From Thermaceae bacterium (GTDB lineage: Bacteria; Deinococcota; Deinococci; Deinococcales; Marinithermaceae), in assembly GCA_015490435.1 (NCBI GenBank), contig WFXV01000185.1:1-7399 (forward strand): a stretch of DNA of 7,399 nucleotides. The letters are read 5' to 3'. Under the pieces are notes generated by a model that was not told the DNA's origin, did no database searches, and saw nothing but the letters and a program-made list of their open reading frames with translations. This document shows positions 5,470 through 7,399 of this stretch, piece after piece. Position 1 is the first letter of the stretch. Each line of letters opens with the position of its first letter. Position numbers and translations under genes: made by a program.

Positions 5470-5916
5470 ATGTTGATGGCGGTTTCCGAGTTCGAACGGC
5501 TCTTTCGCCAGGCGGCGTCTTTGGACGTCGACAAGGACGACTTAAAGCGGGTCTCCGAGTTTCTGACCAAGAAGATCTACGACCTCTTGGTGGTCGCCGA
5601 GAAGAACGCCAAATACAACGCCCGGGACATCATCTACCGGCCGGACCTTCCGATCACCAAGGGGCTCGAGGAGACGATCCACCAGTTCGAGCGGATGGAT
5701 GTGGCGCTCAAGCTCGAGCCCGTCCTCGACCAGCTCGCAAAGCTCCCCCCGCTCGACCTCGAGGTCGGCGACGACGTCCGGGAGGTCCTCCCCAAGCTCG
5801 CGGGGGCGCTGGTGGTGGCGCTCGCCCGGGTGCTCAAGGAGCTCGACCCGAACCTCAAAAACCCCCAGACCGAGCACTGGGAGCGGGCCGAGCGGGTCTT
5901 CGACCTGCTCTTGTAG
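5470..5916 (+). CDS. DUF1931 histone-fold doublet protein
   Basis: This protein of 148 residues is very like, from memory, the T. thermophilus DUF1931 protein and its Aquifex relative, both of known structure. Each chain contains two histone folds packed as an intramolecular dimer. Here the first fold is about 3-78 (FERLFRQAA, the long helix DLKRVSEFLTKKIYDLLVVAEKN, the loop DIIYRPDLPIT, and the helix KGLEETIHQFERMD). The second is about 82-147 (DDVREVLPKLAGALVVALARVLKEL, then ERAERVFDLLL). By hand count it has 28 acidic and 22 basic residues, so it is net acidic, unlike archaeal DNA-wrapping histones. The biological role is not settled: it may bind DNA locally, or serve another protein-binding function. 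It is in the cytoplasm, with no signal peptide. It lies 46 bp after hsp20, with a hairpin between, and 9 bp before the PsiE-like gene. Confidence 0.88.
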   Translation: MLMAVSEFERLFRQAASLDVDKDDLKRVSEFLTKKIYDLLVVAEKNAKYNARDIIYRPDLPITKGLEETIHQFERMDVALKLEPVLDQLAKLPPLDLEVGDDVREVLPKLAGALVVALARVLKELDPNLKNPQTEHWERAERVFDLLL

Positions 5917-5925
5917 GCTAGGGGC

Positions 5926-6351
5926 GTGCAGGAGGCCGTCACCCGGTTCTACCGCCTCAGCATCCAGCTCGCCTTCAACATCGTGGTGGTGGTGCTGGTG
6001 CTGGGGCTCTTCGTCGGGGTGGCGCGGATTCTCCTCGGCCTCGGCCAGACCCTGGGGGGGCACAACCTGGCCGAGGCCTTCCACCTCTTGATCTCGGACG
6101 CACTCACCCTAGTGGTGGTCATCGAGCTGGTGCGCACCTTCGTGGACTACTTCGAGTGGCAGCGGGTGCGCATCCACGTGCTTTTGGACGCCGGCGCGGT
6201 CTTCGTGCTGAGGGAGCTCTTTATCGGGCTTCATAACCAGAAGATCGACGCGGTGGGAGTATTGCTCTGGGCGGGCGGGGTGCTCTTTTTGGTGGCGGCC
6301 CGCACGCTCGCGCTCAGGTTCCAGCCGGAGGGTCCTAAGCATGCGGGTTGA
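5926..6351 (+). CDS. PsiE-family integral membrane protein
   Basis: This small membrane protein of 141 residues has four hydrophobic segments at about 14-38, 52-77, 83-101 and 108-128. The second and third segments carry the PsiE-type pattern: LISDALTLVVVIELVRTFVDYF, then RIHVLLDAGAVFVLRELFIG. E. coli PsiE is induced by phosphate starvation and cAMP-CRP, but its molecular function is unknown. The GTG start at 5926 is nine bases after the upstream stop codon and has only a weak ribosome site (AGGGG immediately before it), so translation is probably coupled to the histone-fold gene. Its 3' end overlaps the KhtT-like gene by 11 bases. Placement before a cation antiporter suggests a role in membrane or ion stress; this is inference only. 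Confidence 0.8.
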   Translation: MQEAVTRFYRLSIQLAFNIVVVVLVLGLFVGVARILLGLGQTLGGHNLAEAFHLLISDALTLVVVIELVRTFVDYFEWQRVRIHVLLDAGAVFVLRELFIGLHNQKIDAVGVLLWAGGVLFLVAARTLALRFQPEGPKHAG

Positions 6352-6817
6352 GGAGGCGGTGCTCCCCGGGGTGGGGCACAAGTTCACCATCTACACTGCC
6401 AAGGGGAACCGGCTGGTGGTGGTGGTCCACCAGACCGGCCACCGCGAGCTCTACTTCTACCGGGGCGACGAGGACGAGCCCGCCGCCGAGCTCGAGCTCA
6501 CCGACGAGGAGGCCCGCGAGCTCGGGGCGATCCTCGCCGGGGTAATCTACCACCCCGAGGCCACCGGCGAGGTGAGCGCCCGGGTCAAGGAGCTGGTGCT
6601 CGAGTGGGTCAAGGTCGAGCCCGGGCACCCCTGTGTGCGGCGGCGGCTCGAGGACTGGCTCGCCCGTGCCCCCGGGGTGCACGTCCTCGGGGTGCTCCGG
6701 GAGGACCAGGCGCTCTACCCCAACCCCCCTGGGGATCTCGTGCTCGAGGTCGGCGACGTCTTGATCGTCGCCGGGTCGCGCACCGCCATCGACCGGTTCA
6801 AGGGAGCGGGCTGCTAA
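6341..6817 (+). CDS. khtT: KhtT-like antiporter regulatory subunit (RCK_C domain)
   Basis: This cytoplasmic protein of 158 residues resembles the KhtT/AmhM regulatory subunits of K+(NH4+)/H+ antiporters. The N-terminal part (about 1-70) has LPGVGHKFTIYTAKGNRL, HQTGHRELYFY and LTDEEARELGAILAG, all typical of this family. The C-terminal RCK_C (TrkA_C) domain (about 80-158) has VEPGHPCVRRRL, GVHVLGVLRE, PNPPGDLVLEVGDVLIVAG and a final TAIDRF helix. In Bacillus KhtT gates its partner KhtU in response to pH and nucleotide signals. Here the partner antiporter gene starts four bases after the stop codon, which supports the same pairing. GGAGGG (6327-6332) lies eight bases before the ATG, inside the 3' end of the PsiE-like gene. 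Confidence 0.9.
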   Translation: MRVEEAVLPGVGHKFTIYTAKGNRLVVVVHQTGHRELYFYRGDEDEPAAELELTDEEARELGAILAGVIYHPEATGEVSARVKELVLEWVKVEPGHPCVRRRLEDWLARAPGVHVLGVLREDQALYPNPPGDLVLEVGDVLIVAGSRTAIDRFKGAGC

Positions 6818-6821
6818 CGCC

Positions 6822-7324
6822 TTGGAGGCCGGAGGTCTGCACCCCTCGGTGGCGGCCTTCGCCCTGGCCGCGGCACTGCTCGCGCTGGCCTCGGCGCTGG
6901 CCGCGCGGCTTCGCTTTCCCGCGCTGCCCTTTTACCTCCTGGCCGGGCTCTTGGCCTCGCCCTGGCTGGAGCCGGCGGCGCTCGAGCCCCTGCCCACGCT
7001 CGGGCTTTTGATGCTGCTTTTCTCGGTGGGGCTCGAGTTCGGCCCCGACCGCTTGGCCGAGCTCTCCAAGAAGGCGAGCCGGGCGGGGATGGTGGACGCG
7101 CTCGCGCTGCCCCTTGGCACCCTGGTGGGGCTTGGGCTCGGGCTCGGGTTCCGGGAGGCGGTGCTCCTTGGCGGCGTGGTCTACATCTCGAGTAGCGCGG
7201 TGATCGCCAGGCTCATCGTGGACCTCCGTCGGGCCGCCGCCCCCGAGAGCGAGGTGGTGCTCGGCGTTCTTGTCTTCGAGGACCTCTTGATCGCGCTGGT
7301 GCTCGCCTTCTTCGGCGGTCACGG
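6822..7324 (+). CDS. CPA2 cation:proton antiporter (KhtU/KefB type), 5' part
   Basis: This is the membrane subunit of a monovalent cation/H+ antiporter, probably K+/H+, partnered with the preceding KhtT-like protein. About 167 genuine residues are present, out of roughly 380 or more expected. Hydrophobic segments are seen at about 10-28, 33-48, 57-72, 90-110, 113-133 and 146-164. Family marks are LLMLLFSVGLEF, SSSAVIARLIVDLR (the SSTA-like motif of KefB proteins) and VLVFEDLLIALVLAFF with the acidic pair E153-D154. The reading frame continues to a stop at 7386-7388, but bases from 7325 on are a reverse copy of 7170-7244, so the last 20 or so residues (AAARRRSTMSL and on) are artificial. The start is uncertain: TTG at 6822 lacks a good ribosome site, while GTG at 6849 follows GGAGGT by 12 bases. 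Confidence 0.85.
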
Positions 7325-7399
7325 GGGGGCGGCGGCCCGACGGAGGTCCACGATGAGCCTGGCGATCACCGCGCTACTCGAGATGTAGACCACGCCGCC
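7170..7399. repeat. Right-end fold-back inverted repeat (probable chimera)
   Basis: Bases 7325-7399 are the exact reverse complement of 7170-7244: 75 perfect base pairs with an 80-base spacer (7245-7324). The join falls in a run of seven G, where a short G/C homology could have primed the switch. The repeat ends precisely at the window edge and breaks the conserved antiporter gene. This is the expected look of a strand-switching chimera from multiple displacement amplification, or an assembly fold-back. Confidence 0.93.

Noticed and set aside
7325..7388. C-terminal tail and stop codon of the antiporter frame
   Set aside because: These bases are an exact reverse copy of 7170-7244, so the encoded tail is artificial and the gene is cut at the window edge.
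1..7399. Linear replicon with hairpin telomeres at both ends
   Set aside because: A closed hairpin end would give a palindrome with almost no spacer and would not cut genes. Here the spacers are 47 and 80 bases and both repeats interrupt coding sequences, which fits chimeric fold-back better.

Overview
The window looks like chromosomal DNA from a high-GC, probably thermophilic member of the Deinococcus-Thermus group (Thermaceae: Thermus, Meiothermus, Oceanithermus or Marinithermus). The reasons are a short, insertion-free GyrB of about 636 residues, a DUF1931 histone-fold protein very like the Thermus thermophilus protein as I remember it, very high third-position GC, and frequent GTG/TTG starts. 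The placement comes from memory of these families, not from a search.

Layout. Bases 1-115 hold a fold-back inverted repeat. It overlies the truncated 3' part of a SARP/BTAD-type winged-helix regulator that ends at 503. A strong promoter (TGG-TATAAT) and a GC-rich leader hairpin precede gyrB (628-2538). gyrB converges on a minus-strand gene for an exported TPR protein (2552-3238), and a perfect 16-bp palindrome lies at their shared 3' boundary. The 112-bp intergenic region at 3239-3350 carries two divergent promoters whose -35 boxes overlap inside one arm of a TTGACA/TGTCAA inverted repeat.

From 3351 to the right end, seven genes run on the plus strand with gaps of -11 to +46 bp and no visible promoter between them: a ferritin-like helical protein, a bacterial aeRF1-type release-factor-like protein (baeRF/VLRF1 group) with a GGTAQ motif, an Hsp20 small heat-shock protein, a DUF1931 histone-fold doublet, a PsiE-family membrane protein, a KhtT-like regulatory subunit and the 5' part of a CPA2 cation:proton antiporter. 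A strong hairpin sits between hsp20 and the histone-fold gene. I read this as one stress or housekeeping operon combining oxidative or metal defence, ribosome rescue, protein protection, nucleoid or histone-like function and cation/pH homeostasis. That joint role is inferred from gene order.

Both ends of the window fold back on themselves: 34-bp arms on the left, 75-bp arms on the right, each cutting into a gene. The simplest explanation is chimeric fold-back from whole-genome amplification or assembly, so the real, non-redundant sequence is probably about 35-7324. I see no tRNA, rRNA, CRISPR array, insertion sequence or prophage gene.
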